NCBI GenBank assembly: GCA_029706075.1
Contig: JAINUG010000209.1
Coordinates: 1 to 64,000 of the forward strand
Reading direction: 5' to 3'
Origin: Aldrovandia affinis
Taxonomy: Eukaryota > Chordata > Actinopteri > Notacanthiformes > Halosauridae
Length of the DNA stretch: 64,000 nucleotides
Part shown: in pieces, positions 35,389 through 52,139 of the stretch
Numbering within the stretch: the first letter of the stretch is position 1
Layout: every line of letters starts with the position of its first letter
The notes under the pieces: model-generated
Database searches by the model: none
The model's input: only the letters and a program-made list of their open reading frames with translations
What the model was told of the DNA's origin: nothing
Program-made: the position numbers and the translations under genes

Positions 35389-37475
35389 TTTGGTGACTTC
35401 AACCTGCTGTTGGACACCCCTTAGTCCTCCGCAATTCTCCCCCTGCTTCAGTCCAGACTTCCACGCACTCCTGGCTACCTTTTCCTCTAACCTCTCTTCT
35501 GCTAAATCTGCATTTTTCCTTTCCAAGATTCAATCTTCTGCTTCTAATCCTTAACAACTCTACTCTACGTTTTCCTCTCTCCTCACCCCTCCTCCTCCCC
35601 CCACACACTCCTCCCTAACCACGGATGACTTCGCATCATTCTTTCGCGAGAAGGTCGATGACTCACCCATCTCGCTACCTAAACCTTTCACCCCTCTGTC
35701 CTCCTTCTCGCCCCTCCCTGACTTGGACATCCTTCAACTTGTTCACTCCCACCGTTCCACCACCTGCCCTCTCAATTCCATTCCTTCCCCCCTCTTCCAG
35801 TCCATTGCTATGGACATTCTCCCCTTTGTCTCCAATGTTATCAACTCCTCTCTTTCCCCTGGCTCTGTCCCCTCTCCCCTCAAAAGTGCCCATGTTGTCC
35901 CCCTCCTCAAAAAACCCACTCTGAATCCTGCTGTCATTTCCAACTACCGACCTGTCTCTCTCCTCCCATTCCTCTCCAAAACACTAGAGCGGGCTGTCTA
36001 TAACTAACAGTCTGCTCATCTCCTACAGAACAACCTGCTTGATCCTAACTAATCTGGGTTCAAGACAGACCACTCCACAGAGACTGCTCTGTTTGCAGTC
36101 ACTGAGGCTCTGCAAATGGCTAAGTCCCAATCCCTTAGCTCCGTCATCCTCTTCCTCGACCTGTCAGCTGCATTTGATAACGTGGACCACCAGATCCTGC
36201 TCTCATTTCTCGTCGAGATGGTAATCTCTGGATCTGCATTGACATGGTTCAAGTCCTACCTGGCTGACCGGTCCTACCAGGTGGTCTGGAGAGGATCCCT
36301 CTCCTCTCCCCACACCCTCTCTACCAGAGTACTACAGGGCTCGGTGCTAGGCCAGGTCCTATTCTCCCTGTACACCAAATCACTGGGTTCTGTTATCTCT
36401 GCTCATGGTTTTTCTTATCACTGTTATGCCGACAACACTCAACTCTTTCTCTCCTTTTCTCCGTCTGAGACCCAGGTCCTGGCGTGGATCTCTGCATGCC
36501 TGGCTGACATCACTGCCTGGATGTCCACCCACCACCCGAAGCTGAACCTGGGGAAGACTGAGCTGCTCTTCCTCCCAACGAAGGGCTCCCCGAGGATTGA
36601 TGCTTCAATCACCATGAAAGGCTCCATAGTGTCTCCATCCCAGTCTGCCAGGAGTCTTGGAGTGACCGTGGATGACTAGCTGTGCTTCTCAGGCCACATC
36701 GCAGTGATCACCCGGACCTGCCGATAACAACATCCGGAAGATCCGACCGTTCCTCACCCAAGAGACCACACAACTCCTGGTCCAGGCCCTTGTGATCTCA
36801 CGTCTGGACTACTACAATTCCTTGCTGGCAGGCCTACCGGCCTGTGCCATCAAGCCACTGCAACTAGTCCAGAATGCTGCCACACATCTGGTGTTCAATC
36901 AAATGAAGTTCACCCATGTCACCCCTCTACTCTCCTCTCTGCACTGGCTCCCCATTGCAGCACGGAACAGATTCAAATCACTGGTGCTTGCTTTTCAAGC
37001 GGCTAGAGGAACTGCTCCCCCTTACCTCTAGACACTCATCATACCCTACACCCCAGCCAGACCCCTCCACTCCACCTCCTCTGGCAAATTGACTGTCCCA
37101 TCCCTCCGGGCGCCCGGCAGCCGCTCCTCATGATCTCTGTCCTGACCCCTCGGTGGTGGAACGACCTTCCGCAATCAGTCAGGATTCATCTACCCAATTG
37201 TCATCACCACTACCTACTTGCTCAATACCTCTTGTATATGTATCCCTGCTTACTCCTTACTCGTATCAAATTAAATTAAATTAAAAAATTAAAAAAGACT
37301 AACCTTTTCCTTCGCAGTGTTACAGGTATGGTATGCAGCTGCCTACAATGAGGTATATTGCTCTATTACTGCACTGATCTCTTGTGCAAACTATGATTGT
37401 TCTTACCATGTATTAATGCACATCTTGTAAGTCGCTCTGGATAAGAGTGTCTGATAAATGCTTAAAATGTAAATA
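35389..37475 (+). mobile_element. L2-clade LINE, 5'-truncated
   Basis: A plus-strand L2 copy containing reverse transcriptase and the canonical 3' tail (CTTGTAAGTCGCTCTGGATA...CTGATAAATGCTTAAAATG). It is inserted in the env/3' part of the retrovirus. Stops and frame changes are numerous. Other L2 pieces in the window (39632, 49405, 55540, 63538) match only its last few hundred bases. Confidence 0.92.
35723..37031 (+). pseudogene. L2 reverse transcriptase, degraded
   Basis: The order of blocks is that of L2: SNYRPVSLLPFLSKTLE (about 35940-36000), ILFLDLSAAFDNVDH (36143 onward), VLQGSVLGQVLFSLYT, the catalytic region HCYADNTQLF, LNLGKTELLF, then SRLDYYNSLLAGLP and the C-terminal LHWLPI segment. 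The catalytic box is YADN instead of YADD, and at least three stops or frameshifts are present, so it is inactive. Confidence 0.88.
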
Positions 37476-37537
37476 TAAAAATGATTACAACACAGTTGGT
37501 ACAATGGTAGAATAGCGACCGGGAGAGAGAGAGATTA

Positions 37538-37799
37538 TGAACTACTCAAGTCAACAGACGTGAGCACAGCAGGACAGCCAATACGCTATGGCCTAAATGA
37601 CTACAGATTCCTTTATATTTGTGGATTGTATCATTCCTGATCAAGGCCTGAAAATGTATAAAAAGTAGGCACTAAAAAGCCTTTGGATTCAGATGAGTCC
37701 AGAGTGCTTGCTGGTATTCTTGTATTTTACTTTGTCACTGTCGGTGTCGGAATAAAACCTTTTTCATCAAGATCGGACCTGTGCCTTTTTTTCCTTACA
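37538..37799 (+). mobile_element. 3' LTR of the endogenous retrovirus
   Basis: It starts TGAACTACTC just after a purine-rich tract (GGGAGAGAGAGAGA at 37521-37534) and ends CTTACA next to the CAAG target duplication. It contains a TATA-like TATAAAAAG near 37658 and AATAAA near 37751. The L2 insertion lies just upstream of the purine tract. Confidence 0.6.
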
Positions 37800-38260
37800 C
37801 AAGCCTAAATCCTTCTGGGAAAATGTTCTGTGGACCGATTAAACCTAATTATAGCTCTTTGGCAATGCAGATCAGCACTTTGTTTACAGACAATGACATG
37901 AAGCTTTTTTGCTGTGGGGCTGCTTTGCTGCCTCTGGTACTGGACGCTTTTAACGTATTAAGAGCATCATGAAATCAGAGGATTACAAAGCCATTTTGGA
38001 GCAAAATCTGCCACCCAGTGTCAGAAAACCGGGTGTCAGTCGAAGGTCTTGGGTCCTCCAGCAGGACAATGACCCAAAACACACACCCAAAAGCACCTAG
38101 GAATGGTTCAAAAGAAAACGTTGGACTGTTTTGGAGTGGCCAGCAATGATCCAGTCCTGGTCTCAATCCTATTGAATACCTGTGGAGAGATCTGAAAACA
38201 GCAATTGTAGGCCAAACTGCCAGTAGCGAGGTGTAGGAATCTCTTTAATGGTTATAGGAC
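37800..38260 (+). pseudogene. Tc1 transposase, C-terminal half
   Basis: It continues the gene interrupted at 32516: KPKSFWENVLWTD (first catalytic Asp), GCFAASGTG, then LQQDNDPKHT (second Asp) and a decayed region corresponding to LNPIE, followed by LWRDLK-like sequence. In-frame stops occur near 37838 and elsewhere. Confidence 0.75.
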
Positions 38261-38956
38261 GCACTTGATTGCAGTTATTTTTTCCAAAGGCTGTGCTACT
38301 GAATATTAAATCTAGGGTGTCAAAGGCAGTGCCATTTCTGTTTATTTTATGATTTAAAAAGATGTTAAGTTCTGAATCAAAAACAAAGTTTCTGTACTAT
38401 TAACAGTGACATAAATAATTGTGGAGACCAAATAACTTTGTCAATTTCAACTTATTTTAAGTCCATGAAATGTTTTTTTGGGGGGAAAACATTTTCCTGG
38501 GAGCAAACAATTATTCCATCTTTTATTTAATTATTTACAAAGGAGATCAAAGTCTTAATACTCTTGGTCATTTGGAACTCAATCTGCTGAAGACCCATTG
38601 TAAGAGTTGTACTCCATATCTACCTAACATTGTCTGAAATGTGATTGTAGTATTGCATGCATCTTGTGGTGCAAAGAACACAGGCAGTGGCCTACTGAGC
38701 AGTGGAAAGGTCATATGGTCAGATGAGTAGGGCTGACCCCATTTAGTCGACTGGTCGATTGTTTGGTTGATGGGCTGTTGGTCGACCGAGATTTGTTTTG
38801 GTCAAGCACTCGAGCGAAATAAAAAAATAAAATAAAAAAAACTCTCCACGCAGCATGAGTCTGAGACGCCAGAGTTCACGCTTGTCAGTAGAATAATCCA
38901 TTTTGGATGCTGCGGGTATGGAAGTGACAGTCCTTCACTCTTAACATAGCTAGGCC

Positions 38957-39168
38957 CAGGGCTGGACTGGCTATATAGTCTACCGGGCATTTGCCCATTT
39001 TGTAGGGCCTCGGTAGGGCCGGTAGAATCATTTATATATATTATACCACGGACCGGGTGTTCCGAGGGATTTATTGTCGACAGATTTATTGCAGCACCCC
39101 CGGTCGACAGAAAATTCACGGTCTGGCGCGAAATGGCAGGGCCGATTTTTTCTCCCAGTCCAGCCCTG
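38957..39168 (+). mobile_element. hAT-type MITE nested in the larger hAT
   Basis: A 212-bp element with inverted repeats CAGGGCTGGACTGG and a perfect 8-bp duplication GCTAGGCC (38949-38956 and 39169-39176). It has no coding capacity. Confidence 0.93.
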
Positions 39169-39479
39169 GCTAGGCCTATATATGTTCTCTTTAAATTATA
39201 TTAGGCAGTTAAGGTAATAGTAATGTTGTGAATAATTCTGCAAAACTAATAAAAGTAAAATTTTATAATAAATGTGTTTTGCTAATTGTATGGTTTATAT
39301 ATTTATACCGAACATGCGCAACACCCCCTTTCATGTAGCCTATATTGTATCCTTCTTGTTATAGGCACGCAAATGTGCATTTTAATTGTAGCCTAAGATT
39401 TGCCTACAGTTAAGATTAGTGATATAGGCATACTTTAATTACTCATTTCGATATAACCTAAGAACATAATGTCAAATAA

Positions 39480-39630
39480 AAAATCTGGAGTATGGCAGCA
39501 TTTCGTTTTAGTCGCGGACGATCCAAAAAAAGTGTAATGTAAACTTTGCAAGCGCGTTTTCCAAGGCAGGGTTTACCGTTAATAAAACGAGGAGCAGCCT
39601 TTTGCCCAAAAATGTGGACAAGCTAGTGTT
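39480..39630 (+). pseudogene. hAT transposase BED zinc-finger remnant
   Basis: The frame reads SGVWQHFVLVADDPKK and, after a stop codon, CKLCKRVFQGR, the first half of a BED finger. The histidine half was separated by the L2 insertion at 39632, after which a short stretch (HMKRLG) near 40150 fits the second half. Confidence 0.6.
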
Positions 39631-39631
39631 C

Positions 39632-40134
39632 ATTTTACATTTACATTTAAAGCATTTAGCAGACGCTCTTATCCAGAGCGACTTACAAGATGTGCATTAA
39701 TACATGGTAGGAACAATCATAGTTAGCGCACGAGATCAGTGCAGGAATACAGCAATAGACCTCATTGTAGGCAGCTGCATACCATACCTGTAACACTGGG
39801 AAGGAAAAGGTTAGTCTTTTTCTATTTTTTATTTTTGGGGGGGGAGTATAGTGTTGAAGAAGTAAACAGCGGTGAAGACAATTTAGCTAGATGGACAGAG
39901 TTCCGTGGTAGTGGAGTCTGAAGAGGTGGGTTTTGAGTCTCTTGCGGAAGATCGTAAGTGATTCCGCGGTCCTGACCGATTGCGGAAGGTCGTTCCACCA
40001 GCGAGGGATCAGGACAGAGAAGAGGCAGAGACCGCGAGGAGCGGTTGCCAGGCGCCCGGAGGGAAGGGACAGTCAGTTTACCAGAGGAGGCGGAGCGGAG
40101 GGGTCTGGGAGGTGTGTAGTGAGTGATGAGTGAA
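39632..40134 (-). mobile_element. L2 LINE 3' fragment inside the hAT
   Basis: A minus-strand L2 3' end (AGCATTTAGCAGACGCTCTT at the left edge). The hAT transposase frame is interrupted at GTGTTC and resumes at TGTTCCTGTGCC, so TGTTC is the likely target duplication. It is very similar to the copy at 63538. Confidence 0.9.
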
Positions 40135-40799
40135 TGTTCCTGTGCCATAACATGAAACGACTGGGGAAGTAGGCCATCGGATGGTCTGACTCGAGTAAGT
40201 TATTTTCGATAGGCTATAGCCACTTTATGTTCAGCTTTAGGCTACAATTTAAGACATTAGGCTATGTGTGATCATTCGTTTGTTAGCCTATTTTTTTGCA
40301 AAAGAGATTTTAAATCCCAATGAGACCAACCTGGTTAATTAAACAAAACATAGCCTACGCATTAAAATGTGTTAAATTGTGGTCAAATAAAAGCATCAGC
40401 CTATTATGTGGCCATAGCGCAACTTCACAAGCGCAACGGCAGAATCTGCAAGGGCAGCATGAACAGGAGGCTCGGAACGGAGAAGTAGTTTTTTCTTCCA
40501 GGCAATCTTGAACTCCGGCTCCATAAAGTCATTAGCCTATTGTTAAGAAAGTTATAAAACAGGAGACAAGCGCAGTGTGCATATAGTTGTATTCATTAAA
40601 ACAAATAGGGTGTGTCATATAGAATTTTTTTTCCGACCAATCGGGAAAAAAACGGACGACCAAGATTTGTTTTAGTCGGGGACAGCCCTACAGATGAGTC
40701 ATTCCCCACCCTGTTCTCAGCATGTGGATGAGGGCATGTGTGGCGCACGTCAAAATAACCTACAGGCCCAAGTGCTTGTTTCCAGTTTATAGTGGGGAG

Positions 40800-41260
40800 A
40801 AATAAGGACAAACCAATTTGTCCATCCCTCCAATTGGTTATCACTTCACCACTTATTTGCATAAAATTAAATTCTTCTCAACTCTTTCATTGCTGAGCAC
40901 GCAGACTTTGCGCCACCAACAGTCGCTTCACCCTATGTCATCTACCATGGCCAGCTCCCACTGAAAATAAATGACTTTCGGCCGCTTGGTTTGCTTTTCA
41001 TCGCTTTTGGTGGACACACAGGGTGAGTTGAATATGTTGGTTCTATATGAAAGTATCTCATCACTTAAATACAGAGAATGTGAAAGCAACCAGGCATTTC
41101 TGAAAACAAACTCAGTGCCACAAGTTTTCACCACCATCAACAAAACACCAAATGATGGAATGTTGATTAATAACCAAATCAGTATTGACAGAGAAATTAT
41201 TGTTAGAATTGATGCTTAAGAAATCCACATAACAAAAATATATGTATATTTACAAACATC
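40800..41260. other. Spacer downstream of fmc1
   Basis: No supported gene. A minus-strand AATAAA (TTTATT at 41263-41268) just beyond is a candidate fmc1 poly(A) signal. Confidence 0.4.
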
Positions 41261-41651
41261 TCTTTATTTCTATAGTTTTACAGACATAGAAAGAGCAAGA
41301 CTAGGATGAGGAGAAAGTGGGCTGGCATGGTTTAAAAGGAACATCAGTTTGTGACATTTGTCTTTGCTGTAGGTTGTTCTGTTCTGTCAGTCTTCGTCCA
41401 ACTCTGCTTAACTTCTCCTCTATTTAACTCTATTCCATCTATCCCTTTCTCTTCAGGGCCATGTTTGCATCTTAATTTTGTTCTTTTAAAACATCCTGCA
41501 GGCTTTCTCCAACCTCCGCGTGTCTCTTCAGGTCCCATCACTTGTCAGTCACCACTTCCGATTCTGTCCCAGGTCACTAAAAAGTGTGTCATTGTTCTCT
41601 GCCCAGACGGTGTGTGCTCCGCCTCCGTTTACATCATTTGTCTTCCCTGGT

Positions 41652-47227
<5,576 letters not shown>

Positions 47228-47360
47228 CTTTAACCTCAGCTTGTTTTAGGCTGCGAGGCAAACAAGTCAAAATACGAGATTGTCGAGCAAGTCTGTGCAC
47301 TAGGCCGACCCATAGGTATAGAATGACTTGATATATGAGATCCTACCTAGGCGGAGGTCC
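47228..47360 (-). promoter_or_regulatory. fmc1: Probable fmc1 promoter and 5' UTR
   Basis: It lies directly upstream of the start codon and is moderately CG-containing and TATA-less. The ATG has a good context (AAGATGGCGG). The position of the transcription start is unknown. Confidence 0.35.
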
Positions 47361-49390
47361 AAATGTGTGTTTGGTAACGTTAACGTATTGTAAAAATCAA
47401 CAGAAGCTGTTTAGATTGAATTATTTCTGGTTACTTGTACATCCAGCTATTCGGGACGCCATATTGAACAGTAATTGTAAAATGTACTTGGGCATGTATA
47501 TTTTAATGTAGGCTATTACATGTAGGCTATTAAATCCACTTATAAATCAATCATAGCAAATAAGATAAATGATGAAAAATCGGATATATGAATAATTTTG
47601 TTAAGGCTAGCATTTTCTTTATGATTAGCCTACATAGTTCACATGGCAATGGACCTGTAGGAAATTCAATAATTTAGACATGACGAGTAGTTAAACTCTG
47701 AAATGGTATAATTCATAGTACACACGTGAGGTGGCGGTAATCAGGTTATTGTTATTTATTGAGTTAAGGGGCGTTTAAAATATCTATCGTTTAACGCAAG
47801 GTGTGATATTCCTGCAAATATTGTCATATAATCTCGACATTGCACACATTCACTCGACAGAGGGCGACACAATAATACAGCAATTGATTAAATATGTTCG
47901 TGACTATGACCACACGATGGTGCCATTGGGAGAGGAAACGATGGCAATGTGTCAGTTGAAATCCATAAAATGTAAACCGTTGTTTGATCGCCTCACCCGT
48001 ATCAAGACCATAACGTTGGTTATTTGTCATATCCGTTCAGTTAATGTAACTAAACTGTTCTTTAAAAAGATCGCGTTATTATTAGTTAATTTAAGTTAGG
48101 GTACATTATTTTAAAGATTAAAAATATGCGTGTATAAAATATGCGTCGTTTTAAATGGCCATTTTTTTAAACGTATATGAAACATAGTAGAAAAGCGAAT
48201 AATAGTTAACCATTTTATGTAGGAAATGAACGCTCTCTGGAATGTTTTCCACACAATTCCGCATATTGTCTGCTCAGTCTGGTTAGAACCGGTCTCAACA
48301 GGATCCATCGCTGTTGGCAGCGAATAAAGGAAAACCTGGAGTGGATTTTGAAAATGCTTTTTTTGCTAACGACTACGAGACAGCGAAAGGATTAATACTC
48401 TATTCGAATATTCTTGTAATTTATTCCCCTTGAGATTTCACACCAGAAATCGATGTATTGATTGTGGTTGAATAAAAATGTTTTAAGTTGTATACTTGAT
48501 CTAATAATAATTTTTGTATATATATATATATATAGGCTATATATATATATATGAGAGAGAGAGGAACAATTAACTATTAGTTGAACTAATAAATAAACAA
48601 CTTTTTTGGGAGGCAGCATAAATGTGAGCCAATCTTAAGATACCCACAACGTTTAAAAAAGATCGAACATGCTTTCCGTTGTCCATATACATTACGTTTG
48701 ACAGTGGCTTCCCCAAGAGAACATAAATTATATATAGCCTACTTTACGTATTTACTTGGTAGTGTTTTTTATTTATTTCAGTAAATCAGTGTATGTATGA
48801 GTTATGTGGACTGAACCCCGATGAACACTAAGTAAATTAAACAAAATAATTGCCACATGAAAACTGGCGCGAAGGCTTTGCGCAGGCGCACATTAATGAA
48901 CGACAAAGAAGATAACGGGTTGTGCGCGCTGACGATTTAACCGTCTAACCGTTGCTCAAGTAACTTTACATGTATAGAAATATATCAAACTGGATGAAAA
49001 CGTCGCAATTCAAATAAAACCCTAAGAAAACACCCCCAAATGTAAGTAATCATGGAACTATTTTCAAAATACAACATGTAAAAACAAATTGAGGCATGGT
49101 TATGTCTGTATTCATTCAAACGTGTATGTTTATATGAGGGGATGTCACAAACTGACTAAGAAGATAAGGCAAAGGAAACTGTCAGGCCCACATTACAGTG
49201 AATACAGCTGAATTTCAGCATTACATTTTTGCTATTGTATGGGCATTTCCAGGGACACTGTTTGGTGTCTAATAATGTAGTAGCCCCCTTTTTTCTACCT
49301 ATTTAAAATGTATAGTGGCAAGACACCGGATAGTCAAATATTGTTTGCACTGAGATCGGACATTATAATGACTGTATTGGAGTGTGGATT
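47361..49390. other. Intergenic; possible promoter near 48860-48930
   Basis: Mostly AT-rich. At 48866-48900 there is GGCGCGAA (E2F-like) and a GCGCAGGCGCA (NRF1-like) pair, so an unplaced promoter is possible. An AT/GA microsatellite lies at 48518-48572. The frame at 47803-48099 has no recognisable features. Confidence 0.35.
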
Positions 49391-49404
49391 AGATGACACA
49401 CCCA

Positions 49405-49580
49405 CTAACCTTTTCTTTCCCAGTGTTACAGGTATGATACGCAGACGCCTGCAATGATGTCTATTGCTGTTTTACTGCACTGATCTTGTGCGCTAACTAT
49501 GATTGTTCTTAATGCACATCTTGTAAGTCGCTCTGGATAAGAGCGTCTGCTAAATGCTTAAATTGTAAATGTAAATGTAA
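49405..49580 (+). mobile_element. L2 LINE 3' fragment
   Basis: About 175 bases of L2 3' end, from CCTTTTCTTTCCCAGTGTTA to CTTGTAAGTCGCTCTGGATA...GTCTGCTAAATGCTTAAATT, with an (AAATGT)n-like tail. Confidence 0.88.
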
Positions 49581-49585
49581 AATGT

Positions 49586-50940
49586 AGATGACGTTGTAAG
49601 GTTAGCTACCTAGCGAGTGGAATAACTAGTCCGCAGAATATCAGCTTGGTGAGACTTAACATAAAATATAATATATTTTCATGATAACTGGACTCAGAAC
49701 TTTCATTTTCTGTGATCCTGTGATCAGCATTTTATTGAGCTTTATTTTATTTACATTTTATAATGATAACCAACAGAGGGCTATTTTACTGGTGGTCCTT
49801 GTAATCAAACATTCAGTCTAATGTTCCTGTCATGTGATTAACAAGGGCAATTCAATCATTTGCAAAGCTTTTAGCCATAAAGAAATACGTTCTGAGTCAG
49901 TGATGCAATTGTCAATTTAATTTGTTCAGGATGAAATCATTTACAAAGGTTATATAACATTTTAAACATTAACAATAACACTGCCATAAATGCAATTCAT
50001 ATATTTTGGGGTATTGATTTTTTGGGGTTTCTAAAAATGTTTTATTCAGTGGTATTATGCTGGCAATAAAAGTTTCAACCACTGGAGTTTAGACTGAATG
50101 AAACCCCTACTGATGAAGGTGCAGTTGGCCATCTCAGACTCTGGAATTTGACATCTGGAATCAGTTAGTCAATGGGCAAAATGTTATACAACAAGCCGCA
50201 GAGGTGCTAATGGGAAGTCCAGGGCAATATAAATGCATTCCACAGCCTCTCTCTATCCATGAGTTTCCTCAGCCACACCCCCTTTAGAATTTTCAAGTGA
50301 CAATGGGTTTTCCTCTTCTGATGTGAACACATTCCATTCACACAGCATGGCATGAAATGAATTAGCTATGACCAAAACTAAAGTTAATGGAGGGTGAAAG
50401 TTAGGAGCACATTTTCACTGACAAGGGAAGACACTCAGATATAGGCCTGACTGGGAGGATAATATGTCCAAGTGGCCTGAAATTACCTTGGGGAAACTCT
50501 GTATGTATTTAATGCAGTCTGTGGTGGTGGATGGTAACACCTTCTAAAATGTGAAAAGTTTGGAGGCGTACCAATACCTCCACAACAATAAAGTTGGCTG
50601 TGTATTAGCATATGAATGCAACACCTTTGTGTACTTGAAGGCCAAGGTGGAATCTAGCCAGTAACTGCATAGTCCATGGCATAATACCTGGGTTGTGGTT
50701 ACAGAGGAGGGAAACATGATGACTTCTGGCTGCTCTTGTGTAGCTGGAAAAGGGTGGGACGCATAGGCATGGGAAGTATTTAATGTTTACAATAAACACA
50801 AAAATTAGTGTGTGCCTGTGTCATAATTGGCGTGAAACTGCCAAACCTCTCAATGTGAATGGTTTGTCAACGCTGACTGACATAAGTTGCTTGTTAAAGG
50901 GGAATGCTACCAAAATTCTACAATTTGATGCTTTTCCTTA
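49586..50940. other. Intergenic, nothing recognised
   Basis: AT-rich. No gene or repeat with clear ends. Confidence 0.4.
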
Positions 50941-50943
50941 CCT

Positions 50944-50968
50944 TTTTATTATTATTATTCCTTTTTCC

Positions 50969-51013
<45 letters not shown>
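50944..51013. repeat. (ATT)n microsatellite
   Basis: An interrupted ATT repeat of about 20 units. Confidence 0.95.
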
Positions 51014-51015
<2 letters not shown>

Positions 51016-51671
51016 TTAAAAAAACTTTGCTGGTCTTTTTCGATGGTTTAATAGCTGCTCCAGTTATCCAGAACTTTCTCTAGAAGCACTGCTTACATGT
51101 GCTTACGTTGTTAAGAGCAGTAGTTTAGAGCAGCCTACTCCAATTTGAATGTATAGACTATCCAACAGTTGTCTGAAACTAACACATTTTCTGAAACATC
51201 TATAGGATTTTCATGGAGAATGTATACATTTTCTGATTCACAACCAATAAGATTGTGAGAAAATATAGGTTATCAAGGTGTCAATTTAGTTTTTATTACT
51301 TTGTGTTGCAACAATTCTCAGGGAATTTAGAAAATGCAAACAGAGGACATGGACATAGTGCTATTGTAGCTGGTATATGTTCATAACACTCCCTCCCCAA
51401 CCAATCCTTAAATTTCTTCCAAGTGTGACTGCCATGTTCCAAACAATGTGTGCCAGGTGGTTGTTTTCATTTTTGTGAGAGTTTTCATTACCCTCCTCTC
51501 ACTTAAATGTCTGGAACTTGTATTCTGGAAGATGTAAACCTATTGTAGAAAAAAATGGCTGTGGCCAGGAGGGGGTTCTAAAAACTTGTGGATAGACTTT
51601 ATTCAGCTGGCAGCCATATTGAAAACAAAAACGAGTACAGGGTGGGAATACCCAGAACTGTTGCATTTTAA

Positions 51672-51830
51672 ATGATGGCAGGTAGGTGGACAACAAGTCT
51701 GCATCATCTTCCTCCCATAAATTCTACTTTGGTAGAAAACTGGGCCGACAGCAACTTAGGGATCCTAAAATCAGCCCAACAGAGGGATTCAATAACTGGA
51801 TTGAAGGATATTTTGAATGAAGCAGAAGGT
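51672..51830 (+). CDS. Possible first coding exon of an unidentified gene
   Basis: An ATG (51672 or 51675) opens about 52 codons of normal-looking composition (MAGRWTTSLHHLPPINSTLV..., later DSITGLKDILNEAEG). It then meets a donor-like GAAG|GTAGAT near 51829. I do not recognise it, and no following exon was found before the retroelement at 52130. An alternative is that CAG|GTAGGT at 51679 is itself a donor. The peptide could also derive from an old mobile element. Confidence 0.22.
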
Positions 51831-52139
51831 AGATCGATACAGTATATTTATTTCTGGGTAGCTAGCCAAATATTAGTTACTAGTTAGCACCAAACAACAG
51901 AAGTTTGAGGACCTTAATTTGAGGAAGTTAAAGCTATCCAAGTCGGCAACATTAGATATTTGCACAGGTTTGAGTTGCTATGGAGATGGCTCCCAATTTG
52001 TCATGTAGTCTAGAGTCAGCTCATAACCTGACCAGTGGAGACAAGTTGGGACAGGGATTACAGAAAAAGTGCAAGTTAACCATAGGTTACAGTAACAAAT
52101 ATACAGACACTCCTCAAGTTACGTAAACCTCCTTTTTTT

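Larger units (their letters stand above)
32517..37799 (+). mobile_element. Decayed endogenous retrovirus inserted in the Tc1 copy
   Basis: The insert starts TG and ends CA and is flanked by CAAG on both sides (32513-32516 and 37800-37803), with the Tc1 gene continuing across. Inside, on the plus strand, are a reverse transcriptase (about 33640-34730), an env-like start with signal peptide and preceding splice acceptor (34814), and a 3' LTR (37538-37799) preceded by a purine-rich tract. The 5' LTR and gag are not recognisable; sequence at 32517 does not match the 3' LTR. Later insertions are a MITE at 33083, SINEs at 33962 and 34862, and an L2 LINE at 35389. It is fully defective. Confidence 0.7.
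31640..38530 (+). mobile_element. Tc1-like transposon split by a retroviral insertion
   Basis: The left end TACAGTCCTGGCCAAATTTA is a Tc1-like terminal repeat beginning at a TA. A transposase start (MVKRNELSEDVRK at 32018) follows, and the gene is recognisable up to ACCAAACTAAGCAAG at 32516. The same transposase reading picks up at 37800 with CAAGCCTAAATCCTTCTGGG and runs through GTGGGGCTG and CAGGACAATGACCC to about 38260, with a decayed right end near 38500-38530. The 5.28 kb in between is an endogenous retrovirus. A second insertion or rearrangement at about 32190-32370 brings in the repeat also seen at 12520. Confidence 0.75.
38728..40690 (+). mobile_element. hAT transposon containing two later insertions
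   Basis: Terminal inverted repeats TAGGGCTG-CCCC / GGGGACAGCCCTA are flanked by a perfect 8-bp duplication CAGATGAG (38720-38727 and 40691-40698). It contains a BED zinc-finger remnant, a 212-bp hAT MITE and an L2 fragment. The rest of the transposase is not recognisable. Confidence 0.93.
38673..40800 (+). pseudogene. Second Tc1-like transposase relic, split by a hAT
   Basis: Before the hAT, 38673-38727 reads as HRQWPTEQWKGHMV, and directly after it 40691 onward reads DES..., the first catalytic motif of Tc1 transposases (WSDES). A HVWRTSK-like stretch follows near 40740. Only about 160 bases are recognisable, and stops are present. Confidence 0.45.

Noticed and set aside
35625..35924. Pro/Ser-rich open frames in both strands
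   Set aside because: They are alternative frames of the degraded L2 LINE.
39822..40148. Minus-strand 108-codon protein
   Set aside because: It is the 3' end of an L2 LINE read in one frame; the same frame recurs at 63712-63897 in another L2 copy.
47803..48099. Open frame of 98 codons
   Set aside because: No recognisable motif, unusual composition and no sign of splicing or conservation.
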